NCBI RefSeq assembly: GCF_000237925.1
Contig: NC_031500.1
Coordinates: forward strand, 10,627,753-10,691,752
DNA from: Schistosoma mansoni
Taxonomy: Eukaryota > Platyhelminthes > Trematoda > Strigeidida > Schistosomatidae
Length of the DNA stretch: 64,000 bases
Direction: 5' to 3'
In this document: piece by piece, positions 1 to 12,671 of the stretch
How positions within the stretch are numbered: position 1 is the first letter of the stretch
Layout of the letters: every line of letters starts with the position of its first letter
Notes under the pieces: model-generated
The model's input: the letters and a program-made list of their open reading frames with translations, nothing else
What the model was told of the DNA's origin: nothing
Database searches by the model: none
Translations under genes and position numbers: made by a program

Positions 1-97
1 NNNNNNNNNNNNNNNNNNNNNNNNNNNNNNNNNNNNNNNNNNNNNNNNNNNNNNNNNNNNNNNNNNNNNNNNNNNNNNNNNNNNNNNNNNNNNNNNN
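1..97. other. Assembly gap (N run)
   Basis: Ninety-seven undetermined bases. The repeat that follows may continue into the gap. Confidence 1.
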
Positions 98-430
98 GAG
101 ATCATATCAACCGACGGTTAGAGACCTTGAATTACATGGCTCAAAATCGTTTGCAATGGCGAAGGTACACCCACTCTTTGTGTTCTCCCAAATTCTAATC
201 TTCTGAATTGTTTGTGTCGTTTTCCTTTTTCTCTTTCCAAATTTCACTGGATTATACTCCTTGAATAACATCTTCAAACCCTTATCTTTAACATAATACT
301 TATACTCTTACTACTTCTACCACTATGGGATTTGAATCGACAACTGCATCTCTGTGCTAATTTTGTATGGCAACTCGAATTGATTTACGTACGTACGTAC
401 GAAGTTCTAAGTTGTAAGTGACTGGTTTGG
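98..430 (+). repeat. LINE 3'-end fragment, (TGAC)-tail family, copy 1
   Basis: This piece is homologous to 40940-41348. Both carry a phrase reading ACATGGYTCAAAATCGTTT, then a T-rich stretch, a run of TACTACTTCTAC, and an ACGT-rich segment (here ACGTACGTACGTACG near 389-404). The other copy ends in GTGACTGACTGACTT, so the family has a short-tandem-repeat 3' tail like many RTE-type LINEs. The left end is cut by the gap. No complete coding region remains. The family assignment is inference; the homology between the two copies is seen directly. Confidence 0.6.
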
Positions 431-787
431 AGTAGGAATGACTAAGCCTGATGTTGCTTAGTTAATTTTGACATATTTTACAGTGGCACTGCGAGATTGC
501 ACTGTCTCCATCGTTATGACAGATCAGATCTATCTTGACATATATAATGAAGTGCAAGCAGTTTACTGGGGAATCGCCAAACGATCAATGGCATCATATA
601 TCGATAAAAATATTATTCGTGATCAGTCTCCATTCATAATCTCAGTTCGGACTTAAATCAGTCAGTATTTATCACATTCTGGTATGTGACTTGACAAATG
701 CGGAATGTGTAACAGTCAATAAGCCTTTGTCATATTTAAGGTCAGTAACCATCATGACACAACTAAACGAAATTAAAAGTTACAGTC
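431..787. other. No feature recognised
   Basis: AT-rich sequence. The open stretch at 468-656 (62 codons) has no recognisable motif and no supporting splice or start context. Confidence 0.5.
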
Positions 788-1102
788 TGTTTGTGGGATA
801 TAGATTGGATTAAGCATGATTTATGCATTATGGTGTTGCTGCACGCTGATTGGTTAATTTTTAAACCGATCAGCCCGGGCATATTATTGCAGAAAAATCT
901 ATAAGCTTCTTATGTATATACTATAAATATATGAACGATATTTAAACTATGGATTGTTGTTCACATACCATTATTATTTTGAATACAATTTCATTCCTGT
1001 TCAACGTGTTCTGATTTTGGGGTCTTGTCGAGTGTCATCGTATAAGAATACTAAGCAATAGGAATAGCTGGGTCGTTTATATAGGAAAACACAATTATAA
1101 CA
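788..1102 (+). repeat. 5' LTR of the Mag-like element
   Basis: 315 bp, matching 3320-3635 along its whole length with about six substitutions and one indel by eye. It contains a TATA-like ACTATAAATATATG near 924-937 and ends TATAACA just before the primer site. Confidence 0.9.
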
Positions 1103-1418
1103 GTGGCGACGGGGAAAAATGAAAATTCATTCAAAATGCCTATATCAGATGACCAGCTCAGCCGAATACTACAGCAACAGCAAGCACAACTTGATGCACA
1201 AATGCGGTTGTTAGAGACTGACGCAACAACTTAACATACACTACTCGAGTTCACATGCTACTACAAGTACTTCTTCTTGTGATGCAGTTGCTAGCAGCAT
1301 CCCAAAATTCATATATGATCCCGAAAGTGAAAATAATTTTCTCACATGGTTCAAGCGTTGGGAAGATACATTTAGAATAGAATTCTGTCAACAAGATGAC
1401 GCATGGAAGACTCGACTG

Positions 1419-3335
1419 TTGATGCGTAAGTTGGGAAGCAATGAGCATGCACGTTATGCTGATCATATATTACCAAAGTTACCTCGAGAGCTCAGTTTCG
1501 AGGAGACAGTAACGCAGTGGTCAGAGATATTCAGCGAATCTTCCTCATTGTTTAGTATTCGATATCAGTGTCTGAATTTGGTGAAACGTGAAGCCGATGA
1601 ATATGGTGCTCTAGCAGACATCGTCAACAGAGAATGTGAAAAGTTCAAGTTGCGCTCGTTGACAGAAGATCAATTTAAATGCCTTGTATTCATCAAAGCT
1701 CTCCAGTCACCACAAGATTCTGAGATTAGAACCAGACTTCTAACTCGTTTGGATCAAGACCCAAACGTCACACTCAAGACATTGACAGATGAGTGTAAAC
1801 GACTACAAAACATCAGACACGACAATCAGTTAATTGAACAGGTAAATCCTAATTTAACCTGCAGTAGTGCAAATGCTATGACTAGGTTTAAAGGTCAGAA
1901 GCCGAATAAAACTCATAACAAACCAACGACTGCATGTTGGTTATGTGGTGATTGGCATTATGTACGATTCTGCCCATTCAAGAAACATAAATGTCATATG
2001 TGTAACAAACGTGGGCATAAAGAAGGTCATTGTCCTCCAAATCGTACGTCCCAGCCTAAGCAGAAGCACAAACGTCCTCGACACATGAAGTCAGCCGAAT
2101 CTAAATCACTTTCTCTGGTAGCAGCCTTTCAAACAGACTATGACATTCGGAGAAAGTATGTTACGATCCAGATTAATGGTATAGCGGTTCGTCTTCAAAT
2201 TGACACAGCATCCGATATTACTCTAGTGTCTAGAGAGACGTATAACTCGCTGAGAAGGCCGCCAATGAAGCCATCCAAGAAAACGGCTAAAAACGTATCT
2301 GGAGGTGTACTGAAACTAGTTGGTGAATTACAATGTGAATTTTCCTTCAATGGAAATAGCTGTAAAGGAGTATGCTATCTAACAGAACGACCAAACCTTG
2401 ATCTACTTGGTCTAGATATGTTAGAAAAACTTGGATTAATGGATATATCCATCAACAGCGTTTGTAACGTGTCGTGTCTATCATTAGACACCACTTCATA
2501 TGCAAAAAAGACAGGTAAAAAGGTTCCAGAAATACGGAGTGTAGCAGCAGCGGCAATTCGAAACACTCCAGTGTCGTCAGGTGAAGTCAGAAAAGACTTC
2601 TCAGCATTTTGTCAGCAGAACGGAATCAGGCACATCCGAACACCCCCATTCCATCCGCGATCGAATGGCCAGGTAGAACGTTTTGTTGGTACGTTCAAAA
2701 ATGCTCTAAAAAAATCAAAAGGGGAGGGGGACACCGAAGAGATCATAGAGAGGTTCTTGTTTATACACCGTTCGACACCGAACCCTCAGACAACAAATGG
2801 AGTCTCCCCAGCGGAAGCGTTACTTGGCAGAAAAATACGTACACATTTTGACAGCATTCGTCCGACTCCAGCTCTTAAGCCGCAACGAAACGTGATGATG
2901 GAGAAGCAGTACAATAGTCATCATGGGGCACAAAAACGATTGTTCAGTGTGGGTCAAAAGGTACTTGCTATGGACTATCGAGGAAAACATCCTACATGGA
3001 TAGCTGGTCGGATCGTGAGAAGGAAAGGGAATGTGGTTTACGAGGTGTCCGTTGGTTCAGAAATCTGGGTGAGTCACGCTAACCAACTGAAATCAACCTC
3101 GATCTCCAACAACGAAACGCATCACAGATTACCTCTTGATGTTCTGCTAGACACCTTTGAGATCAAAACACCTGAAACAGACAGGACAGTCAAGGAGCAA
3201 ACGAAGGATGATACAACATCCTTATTACCTAGAAGGTGGACTAACCGGAAGCGCAAACCAGTAAAGTGGTTGCAGTTGGACCCTAACACCAGATCCTACG
3301 AATCTGCTCAAGGGGGAGGTGTTAGTGGAATATAG
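1419..3335 (+). pseudogene. Gag-protease-integrase frame of the Mag-like element
   Basis: A long reading frame whose parts in order are a gag N-terminal region, two CCHC-type knuckles (CWLCGDWHYVRFC and CHMCNKRGHKEGHC, about 1936-2033), a retropepsin core (RLQIDTASDITLVS, about 2190-2235, with LLGLDML downstream) and an integrase C-terminal stretch (HPRSNGQVERF, about 2654-2690, then a chromodomain-less tail). The frame runs slightly past the purine tract into the 3' LTR. Mag-type gag with paired knuckles supports the family call. It is treated as a fossil because the polymerase parts are not seen. Whether it is translated is unknown. Confidence 0.75.
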
Positions 3336-3635
3336 ATTGGATTAAGCATGTTTTATGCATTATGGTGTTGCTGCACGCTGATTGGTTAATTTTTAAACCG
3401 ATCAGCCCGGGCATATTATTGCAGAAAAATCTATAAGCTTCTTATGTATATACTATAAATATATGAACGATATTTAAACTATGGATTGTTGTTCACATAC
3501 CATTATTATTTTGAATACAATTTCATTCCTGTTCAACGTGTTCTGATTTTGGGGTCTTGTCGAGTGTCATCGTATAAGAATACTAAGCAATAGGAGTAGC
3601 TGGGTCGCTTATATAGCAAAAACACAATTATAACA
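3320..3635 (+). repeat. 3' LTR of the Mag-like element
   Basis: 316 bp partner of the 5' LTR, preceded directly by the purine tract at 3310-3319. Downstream sequence starts CTATGGTAAACAC, which recurs at about 10437. Confidence 0.9.
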
Positions 3636-3672
3636 CTATGGTAAACACTAATGTACAATAAATAAATGATTA
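3636..3672 (+). repeat. 37-bp tail-like repeat, copy 1
   Basis: CTATGGTAAACACTAATG followed by TACAATAAATAAATGATT is repeated almost exactly at 10437-10473. The match begins exactly at the LTR edge, so the LTR element lies against or inside an older copy of another repeat. The AATAAATAA ending resembles a LINE/SINE 3' tail. Confidence 0.55.
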
Positions 3673-3759
3673 CCACTTGAGGTTGCGAAATTAGATGACA
3701 GTTAGCTATAAGCTCTGACTCGATTAGTAGTGTTCGAGTTCCGTAGGTCTTCATTCCAT

Positions 3760-4030
3760 GATGACTTCATTACTTTTGCAGGACACATCCTAGCTGAGGA
3801 ACCTCGGTGAAGCATCCGTACACACTGTACACCGCGCCATGCATACCTTGCAACTTCTAGCCAGCTTGAACCAAACTCTTCTCTACATATCGATAGCTCC
3901 ATAAATACATCTTCGAATCTCTTCACTCCTGATTTGACTAGGCCGACATACTTCTATTACAAAGGTGTTACGGGTCAAGGTGTTGTCAAACTCCGAATAC
4001 TTGTGGTATCTTTTGTAGTGTCTTGATGAG
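3760..4030 (+). repeat. Diverged dispersed repeat S, copy 1
   Basis: It shares blocks with 62340-62590 in the same orientation, clearest at AGGTGTTRCGGGTYAARGTG and GTTGTCAAACYCCGAATACTT. Old and diverged; class unknown. Confidence 0.4.
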
Positions 4031-5389
4031 ATGATAAACGTCATGTACACCATTGCTCACTTTATTTTAATTGTAAAGCAATACCTTTAAGTGTCACTGT
4101 GGTCTTGCTTATCACTTAATTACTCGTTTATTTGTGATTATTGAAGTATGTTTTGGATAGGCTTGAGGACTTTTAGCGCGTACACTATATGTAGTACTAG
4201 TGCTGGCTATATATATATGTGAGGACAAAGATTTTGTAACAGGCATTTATGTTACTGATTATTTAGTATTTATCCACATGGCTCGTTAATTATGTCCGCG
4301 ACTAACTAATTAAATCTTTGTTTAAATGCCCACTACGTCAGTCTGATCTGATGTGTTTGTAGACTATCACTGTCTCGTGTGACATGCCAACTGAAAGACG
4401 TTATAATCCTATTATATTGGTGTGACTCATAATATTTATTCGTTTCGATAAGACGTGCAGTACTGGTCGGTGTATTTGTGCGTTTCACATAATGACTATT
4501 GTGGTGGTCGATTTTCGATATTATCCCTAGGCTTCGTATATTGTTCGTCTTGATAACCGTTACTCGACAACGTCCTCACGATGTATAAATCAGAATACGA
4601 AGGATTGATCACGTTTATTACTGAACCACACACAGTTATCCAATATTACAGGTACGTCAAGCAAGCATGAAAGAGCAGTGCCGTAGAGCCGAATGAATGA
4701 GTAAGCATGTACAGTACGGTGTAGCGTAGTGCAGAGCAGAGAGCAAGCAGGGCAAGTGCAGTAAACAGGATTAAGATGTACATATATATATATATATATA
4801 TAAGTGGAAAAGCATGAATCATCGGATCAAATAAGCGATTAATAATAATGCTAGCGGAATGAATATATACGTAGGCAGTAAGCAATGTTCAAGCGTATAT
4901 AATAAAAGTACAATGGTATAGATGGGTTGTTATTGTATGAATGACTGTCCATTAAATAAGTTAACAAAAGGGCTTAGCTGAACTAGATGTAAACAAACTC
5001 AATTGTATCTGAGTTGTTATAATAGCTTCCCCCAGCAAACATGGATACAAAATAGTGTCTGTGTTTGCGAATAAAAAAATGTTAAACTTAACAGGACATT
5101 AAATATCAAAATTTATGAAATTAAGATGTATGATAGAACTATCGTGTGAATTACTACAAGTACGTGTAAGTTTGAGTTCGTATATTTACGTGAGGCCAGA
5201 TAAAATAACAGATCAAAATAATGTATTAGTGATTTTAGAGGTTTATATACATTTACATTGGAATATGCAAACTTTGTTGACTATAATAATGGATAAATTA
5301 AAGTTTTCGATGTACACATACAAAACGAAGAGGAAAGAAATTTACATCTGAAGATGCGAAAGAAATTATTAGTTCAAAATCGTGGCTAT
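4031..5389. other. No gene recognised; (TA)n at 4782-4802
   Basis: AT-rich sequence with a simple TA repeat. The A-rich part near 5040-5390 probably belongs to the 3' end of the minus-strand LTR-element fragment that follows. Confidence 0.5.
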
Positions 5390-6425
5390 GTATCGTTGAG
5401 GCCATCTTACTCTTCGACCATATCTTGTCGTTACTGGTTTCTCTTCGTTTTTGTTCGTCGATGTCGTTGATGATTGAGACTCACGTTACGGTGACTCGAC
5501 GTTTTTCGAATGATCTGTATATACTGGCTGATCGTCAGCTTCGATAAAAGCTGGTTTGACTCGGTCTATGCTAATTACATCCGTTTTTCCGGCTTTATCT
5601 ACTGTAATAGTTTTATCATTTCTTCTAATAACTTTAAATGGACCATCGTAAGCCGGTTGTAAGGGACGCTGCACATTATCCCTTCTGATAAACACATGGG
5701 TACTGTCGCTCAGTTGTTTTGGTATGTACACACGTTGTTGATGTTGCCTCGGAAGTGTTACTCTTAGATTACCCATATGCTGCTTTAGACGTTGTACATA
5801 GTTGGCTAAATCAGTTGGAACACTTTTACTTGAGGTGAAAAACTCTCCTGGAAGACGTAAAGTGGTTCCATAAACCAACTGTGCAGGGCAACATCCTATA
5901 TCTTGTTTAATTGTTGATCTTAAACCCAACATGACTAATGGGAGCTTGCTGGCCCAATCGTTATTGCTAATAACAGATGTAAGAGAGGCTTTGAGTTGCC
6001 GATGTAATTTTTCTACCATACCATTCGCCATCGGATGGTAGGATGTTGTCCGAATACGCTTGATTCCTAGGAGTTCAGTGAGTTGTTGAAAGAGGTGGCT
6101 CTCGAATCGGGCTCCTCGATCGGTTGTAATATGTGCAGGCACACCATAATGAGAGATCCAATGCTCTACTAAGGTTTTGGCTATAGTTTCGGCCGAAATG
6201 TCTTTTATGGGTACTGTTACAGGCCATCGCGTAAATCTATCAATGCAGATAAAATATAACTAAAGCCGTTTGAAATCGGCAGCGGTCCTGCAATATCAAT
6301 ATGTATATGCTCAAATCTGCTATCCGGATGACGAAAAGGACCTATTGCGGGACTGGTGTGACGATGTACTTTAACTTTTTGGCATTTTATGCAAGTTTGT
6401 GTCCAATTACGAACAGGTAAGGAAT
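5390..6425 (-). mobile_element. CsRn1/Boudicca-like LTR-element fossil, integrase end of pol
   Basis: The minus strand encodes an integrase core and C-terminal region. The clearest frame is 5486-6142, with ITTDRGARFES, TSYHPMANGMVEKLHRQLK (DDE-type core signatures) and a C-terminal GPFKVI barrel-like segment. Upstream sequence to about 6425 continues integrase similarity. No LTRs flank it, so it is a broken partial copy with several breaks. The sequence style matches the element at 30135-34741 (both have STHVFxRRD and AYxGPFKV), so the CsRn1 lineage is likely. Confidence 0.75.
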
Positions 6426-7079
6426 TAGTCGTTGATATTCAGGTAATATAAACATTCGGTCAGTATGTCAAACTATCGAAACATGCGAATTTAGGCTGAC
6501 CAATTACAGAATCGGTGATATTCTACGATAGTCTGAAAAGTGATATTGTATGGACACTTGTGTTCGATAAAACTGACATAGCTCAAGTAACAAAGGTCAT
6601 AAAGTTGTTTTTGGGCAGTTATTTACCATAATGTGATCGTCCATTAAGATGCTAAAGAAATCTTTAAAATCAAAGGTCTATCATCCTCGGGTTGAGACTC
6701 TCTTCATCTCACTGAGGGACCAACATATAAAACCATTCATCTCCTTGAACAGGTCACATCAACCTAATTGCTAAGGTTGATCATTTTTAACTAGGATTTT
6801 CGAAACATGATTTAGATGCGATAAAAATTAGAAGTAATCTAAATTACTTTCCTTATTATTGAATACTAGTTTATTTGTTGCGTTGTTGTTTAGTTGTTGT
6901 TTCGTTGCAGCATTTACACCTTCGGTTAGGAATTGCGGTGTCTTGGAGTAGGTTCTTTTTTTGTCGGCTAACTTCCTCAGTAAAAGTATACATGTCAAAA
7001 GTGATCCACTGCCACTAGATACGGAAGCAAACTAAGCGAAAGCTTCTTTTATTCAATTCAAAGCGATTTCAATCGTTTA
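6426..7079. other. No feature recognised
   Basis: Sequence between two retroposon fragments. No open frame with recognisable motifs on either strand. Confidence 0.4.
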
Positions 7080-8173
7080 ATCTCTTTGTTACAGGTTGTG
7101 GTCTGTGCACAGTTATAGCAAACGATCCCTGTTATCTGTCCTGCGACCAACAAGTCCCCATCGGCCACCTAAACGACTCTCTTCTGTGCCTAGACGCCCG
7201 ACCTAAGCATTCAAGTCTCCGGCTAATACTACAATATCTGTCGAACGCGCTTTCTGGAGAACTGTTAACTGGTGGTAAAACTCATCCTTGATTGCATCCG
7301 GGCTGCAATCTGTCGGGGCATAGGCGGAGATGACGAAAAGACACCGTTTCTCACGCCGGTTTCTTCTCACTTTGATGGAACTTTCTAATCTAACAACACA
7401 TAACCGACTGTTAATGGGGATCCAATCGATTAGTGCTACCTCAGCCCTAGCGCTTAGTGCAACACCAACGCCTGCAAGACCAGACGAAGATGCCACAGAG
7501 TCCCCGGATAAGCGCACGTGAAACAAGCTTTTCGAAGTGACAGATGGAGAACGAATTTGTAGTACTTCACTAGAACTAGAGTCTTGAATACGGGTCTCGG
7601 ATAGACAGCAAACATCAACATTAAGACTTTCTAAAGACATAGCCAGCCCCACCTGTTGTCCGATCTGCATTAGCGTGCGAACGTTGAAGGAAGCCAGCTT
7701 GAACGGCGTACGTGGTTTCAGAAAGACTGCTTCAGTATTCGTAATCGGTGGAAGCATTTACTTTCAACCAGTTAGTGACTGGAGATCGTTTATATAGGAC
7801 AGAGTTTCCACCATGAGTGAGCTACTGCATAAGTTGAAAAGGAAGGATACACAATTTGGGAATAAAGGGAGTGAAAAAGCGACGTAGTAAATAATAGTAA
7901 TAATAATAGTGTAAATTGTCTTGCTTCTAATATGAGCGAGAATAGTATCGTCAATAGAATTCATCATTTCATTTATTTGTGTGTGGGCTGTGATACTGCC
8001 CGTGTGCCCAAACCGAAGCAGGTGGTTTTCTTAGGGGGCCACACCCCGAGCCTTTGACCTAAAGGTCTGATCCACAAGGCAGTGGAGCATCGTGAGGAGA
8101 TGCAGTCCCGTGGTAGCCGGTGACCAACAGCAGGTTCATTCGCCATTCGTTCCATCAGGATACTGGAGCCCAT
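7080..8173 (-). mobile_element. LINE 5' end (family B) with endonuclease domain
   Basis: Reading on the minus strand: a head region (8173 to about 7973) that recurs in the R elements at 15.7 and 39.2 kb, then a 5' leader, then an apurinic-type endonuclease frame (7757-7203). The frame has FNVRTLMQIGQQ, CCLSETRIQ and VVLAGDLNA, the N-terminal, E-containing and GDLN motifs of LINE endonucleases. The frame meets TAG directly after GDLNA, then continues as VGRLGTEESRLGGRWGL and meets another stop where CAA is expected. Reverse transcriptase is absent, so this is a 5' fragment, unusual because LINE copies normally lose the 5' end. Confidence 0.75.
7203..7757 (-). pseudogene. LINE B endonuclease domain, truncated
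   Basis: 184 codons of an EEP-type endonuclease. Residues near the start (FNVR), middle (SETR) and end (GDLNA) match catalytic motifs of the family. The C-terminal SDH motif and all of the reverse transcriptase are missing from this copy. The stop after GDLNA replaces a glutamine codon in the usual GDLNAQVG context (inferred from related LINEs), so a C-to-T change is likely. Confidence 0.7.
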
Positions 8174-8689
8174 ATATTGTAAAACTAGTGTTTATGTTGT
8201 TTATAGTTGACATGTCATATCTGCATGAAAAAAACCCTGTCCAACAAATAAAGCCTTGATGATCTTTGATTATTTTACGAAATGGCACAACACTACTTCA
8301 TTTTTACAAACTTTCTCACTTGATACTTGAATGCTTGTGATTATCGTTGGTAAACTTGTTTTATTTTATTGTCGACTAATAAATGTAAAGAATTACCTAT
8401 AAATACAATTGTAAAGCTCAATAAAATTGATATCATTGAAAAGAAAGTTTTCTTCGCCAAAACACCATTCTTTTTTATTAGTCAGTGGGTTTCGCTTTTA
8501 TTCAGTATATGTTTATCAAAATAATGTTTTATATTTGACTAACTTCGTAGTTACAATTCTTGTCTTACAGAGGTTATTTTTCATTTTTTCGAATCAACTG
8601 ACATTCAGCCAGTTTAAATGACTACATACCCGTTGAATATGATGTTGCAACACTTGGTAAGTCTGATCCAAATCTGTGTCACTATTTTG
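8174..8689. other. No feature recognised
   Basis: AT-rich flank upstream of the MTFR1-like gene. Earlier exons of that gene could lie here, but none could be defined. Confidence 0.35.
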
Positions 8690-8883
8690 TAAGATTCCAA
8701 TAATAATTTAGCTTAACACATATAGTAATAATGTATAGGTCAAAATAAAGCTTATAGTAAGATGAATATGGATACACACAATCTAATTACTCAATAATTA
8801 TACAATAAGAACATTTATGGAATATTAGTCTATTACTAGTTCACAGAAGTTACCCGTACTTTAACCTTCACTAGGATATAACA
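8690..8883 (+). repeat. Solo-LTR-like repeat L, partial copy 1
   Basis: It matches the 3' half of the L copies at 49802-50315, 56295-56768 and 61248-61714 (shared AAAATAAAGCTTATAGTAAG and AAGTTACCCGTACTT). It ends CTAGGATATAACA, the same end as the 50-kb copy. Confidence 0.65.
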
Positions 8884-9449
8884 GTATATAGAGATGCCCT
8901 TGTTTTATTGGGTCACTTGGGAATGATAACCATTGATATCAGCTGTCTCGTGAGCCTCAACTTATCAACAACCTACATTTCTCCAATATAAGTTAACCTG
9001 GTTACTAGGATCCCTCCACTTTATCTTATCACTGAGTTGTTTTCCTCATTCAACTACTATTCCATTCAAAATATTAATTTTCATTAAGAAATAGCTTTAC
9101 CAACAGTGCTGTTCACTTTTTGTTTCCAATTCTCTTGACCAATTTTCTTTCATTATCTAAGACCTGTAACTTCGACGGCATGTAGACAGTGGATCCATCA
9201 CACCTGAATGGGTGATTTCTCAAAGATATTGTTGAATAAGTATAAATATTCATAATCTTTGTATTTGTTGGACATTCGACATTCATTTCTTGAGCAATTT
9301 GAAATCACTGGCAACAGTTCAGAGTAAAATTAAATCGAAATAAACTAAAAAAGATTGCGGTTTTTAATAATCTAATTTTCAATTACCTATTTCTAACGTC
9401 AAATAATTGTTATTGAATCAATTGTGTTTTGTTTTTATTCTCTCACTAG

Positions 9450-12400
9450 CTAACTTACGTACGTTCATTTTGCTCGGTTCGATATATAGTTAAATTCTTA
9501 CCAAACGGTTCATTGGCTCCGAGATTAAATATTGATAGTAATGTATTATTAAGTAAAAACTCAGAATATGATGATTGTGATTGTTCGGCATCAGATTCCA
9601 ATGTGGTAAGCTCATTTATTATTATTATTATTTGAACTTACTATGCTATTTGTTTTGCATGTACACAATTATTTACACTTCATATTTGGTAAGTATATTA
9701 GGTTTTTTTATTATTAATAAGAGCAGGTCTGTCCTGTGTTTATTAAACCTAACTTTTTTTAAAGTTGCTATTGTAATTTAGGCGTAACCTTTCGTACTCT
9801 ATTTTCTACTGTAATCCCCCATTTTTGGACATAATCGTATTTCCCTAATTATTGTACGTTGTGCTCGCGTTAGTCATCTATTTATTGATGTATCTTTTTA
9901 CACTAATCTGAAATCGGGTACTAGATCGGAATTTGGAATAAAGCGAGTAGTGTTCCAGTCGTCTCGTCTTCTCTCTCTCGGGTGCCTGTCAGCCAATCAG
10001 GGATAGAATAGTTTTCGTCTCTCTACCCCCACTTTGAACTCACTCATACTAGCCTCAAAGTTGAGCCAGTCAGCCTATTGAGTCAAGGTCTTGATCTACA
10101 TTAGGCAAGTTATCCTCGGCACGAAAGTGGGTAGACAGATCAAGGACGTAACAATTTGGATGCGATTAGTGTCATCGTCTAGAGACACCAGTGTTGGTGG
10201 GATGGAAATGTTTTATAAATGTCATCCCCATGACTTCTACATTAAGAATTAATCACGGACTGTAGGGCAGAATAGGAATGGAGGAGAGGTGGTCAGTTTA
10301 TGACGTGACACCGTGGTTTGAAGGGAAGCTGTGTAAGACTGGTATCTAAGTCGCTCTCAATGTTTTATCACTTTTCACTAATGTCATCCCTTTCGTGGAA
10401 CCATTTGTCTTATCTGCAAAGACATCGGTAATGCTATGGTAAACACTAATGTACAATGAATAAATAATTGCTTGGGTATGGATCATACTCTAAGTGTGTA
10501 GAATACCGACTCCCTATCTAGAAGTATTATCATAAAGAGATGTATCTTCAATTTACTTTTCACGTTTAACGATACAATTTGCAAGGATCTTCCCCTATAT
10601 CTCCTATTAATTAATTTATGAATAAGAGAAGAATCATTTCTTCTTCAGTCATTTTCAAGATCCGTATTATAAAATGGATCTTAACAGGGATTCCTTTTGA
10701 TAGAAACTCGATACTCTACTAGTTATTAAAATTTTTAATAGTTTCATTATTTAATGATCACAATAATTAATCTCTTTTTTATTGTTTATTCCACATATTA
10801 TTTTGTTTTAGTTATATACTTCAAGTTATACAGATCCTATCAATAGTAATGATGATGATAGTTATAACGAACCAAATCGGAATTCACATTTAACTTCTTT
10901 ACCCTGTTACAATGACAATCGAGATACTGTTTCCAGTTCATTTTCTATTTTTAATTCACATAAAAATTTTAAAAATTATCAAGAGTCTAATGTTCCAGTG
11001 TATTATGTTGGTTCATTTTCCAATATATATACCAGTTTACCAGATTCTGAAATAAAATCAATAAAAAACATTACTGGTGATAATAATAATCAAAAATTAA
11101 TTATGAAATCAAACAAAACACAGTACAGTAATTATAGGTATCGTGGAAAAAATAAAAGAGGTATGTGATTTTATCTTTTGTATAATTTTGGTAAATTGAA
11201 TGTAAAGTTTTGCGTACTGTTGCAGAAATAATTTTAGGACGGTAGATGGTTAGAGCTGATCGACAGGAACTCCTAGATTAGGTCTTCTGCTAGTTGACAC
11301 TTGTCATCATTTCACCATATCCATTTCAGGTGGCATCTGTCCATATTATTTCGTTGTTTGATAATAATAAAACCCACGATTTTGTAGAAAATAAACTGTG
11401 AATACATCTGTGATATTGCAACCGATTTCAAGCTGTATCATAGCTAAAGTCTCAAAACGCTATCCATTGTGATTATCATGTGGACCTCAAACAGAAAGTC
11501 AACGCCTTGGCACAATTGAAACCCCACTACTGATCAGTCGCTTTATGGACAGTGATAATACATGTTTTTAGCTTGACTTCTTCTAACTTGTTCCTATGTG
11601 CAAACGACCACCATTGCACATATTTTAGTAGACAGTTGAATATTTGGATTTGCTAGACTTTTCAATTGTTGTAAGTATGCTTATTTTTATTATTGTTGAG
11701 TAGTCAATTACTAACCGTAAACGTTTTTTATTCATACTGAAAAACATTTCTTATATAGGAAAGCGCCTTAAAGAGTCTACTAAAAATAATGGCAAATTGT
11801 ATCATAATAATAATACTTCAGATACTACAGACAGCTCTGATGAACATTTTCATTCATCATCTAGATCAAATCGTATTTCACAATTAGAAGCTGAAATTTC
11901 TCGTTTAAGATCACAAATTGCTCAGTTAATTTCGGCTCAAGAATTAGGCGAATCAAGCACATGTGACTTAGGACGAGATCGCTTTCCTCATCGTCCAGAT
12001 GCAGATGGTGAGAGTGATACTGCCATCGCCGCCACAGGATCACCTAGTTTGATGGAACATGATGAAACAAAGTTTAACAACAATTTGTCAGAATCTATTC
12101 CTTCAGCTAGTTTAATTTCGACATCATTAATACTACCGCCACCGCCACCACCACCGCCCGTGATTTCTTCACCTGCACTACAAGGAGGAGCAAATGGTAG
12201 TAGTAATTGGAGAGAACAATTGCAAGCAAGGTTAAGAAGTAAAAAGGTATAGTTCAAAGAAATTTAGTCCTCTCTATGTATGTGATTTTTATTTCACAGC
12301 TAGGAACTTTTTTGATAATTAATCGTTGGTTGTTTTCGGTTAGACCAAACGGCAAGCTTTATTTCTGTATACATCACATTTCATGCTACAATTTTGAGTA

Positions 12401-12634
12401 GACTTTGAGCATAAAATTGTCCTTTTTAATATTTTAATTATCACTCATAAGTATTTTGTTATCACAATATATTTGATGATGGACCTTTTTTCTGCCGTCT
12501 GTTGGAAAAGGCACTCATTATTGCCTTACACTGTTCCTTTTTCATGTACATGTTCAAACATCTTTAATATTTAACTATTTGTTTCCTTTTATTATTTATT
12601 TAATTAAACACGTAAACATTAGTACAAAGGGGTA

Positions 12635-12671
<37 letters not shown>

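Larger units (their letters stand above)
788..3635 (+). mobile_element. Shortened Ty3/Gypsy LTR element, Mag-like
   Basis: The element has two LTRs (788-1102 and 3320-3635) starting TG and ending CA. A primer-binding-like site TGGCGACGGGG lies at 1104-1114, one base from the tRNA-Ser-type site used by Mag-lineage elements, and a purine tract AAGGGGGAGG immediately precedes the 3' LTR. Parts seen are gag with two zinc knuckles, an aspartic protease and the C-terminal portion of an integrase. Reverse transcriptase and RNase H are not seen, so it is broken, with about one major loss. The LTRs differ at about seven places by eye, which suggests a fairly recent insertion. No clear target duplication is visible. 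Naming a published schistosome family would need a library search. Confidence 0.85.

Noticed and set aside
389-404. Palindromic ACGT run as a regulatory site
   Set aside because: It belongs to the 3' end of a LINE family that carries a similar ACGT-rich segment at the other copy.
11988-12257. Minus-strand frame opposite the polyproline exon with a Gly run
   Set aside because: It is the antisense shadow of exon 3 of the MTFR1-like gene; the plus-strand exon has phase-consistent splice sites and family motifs.
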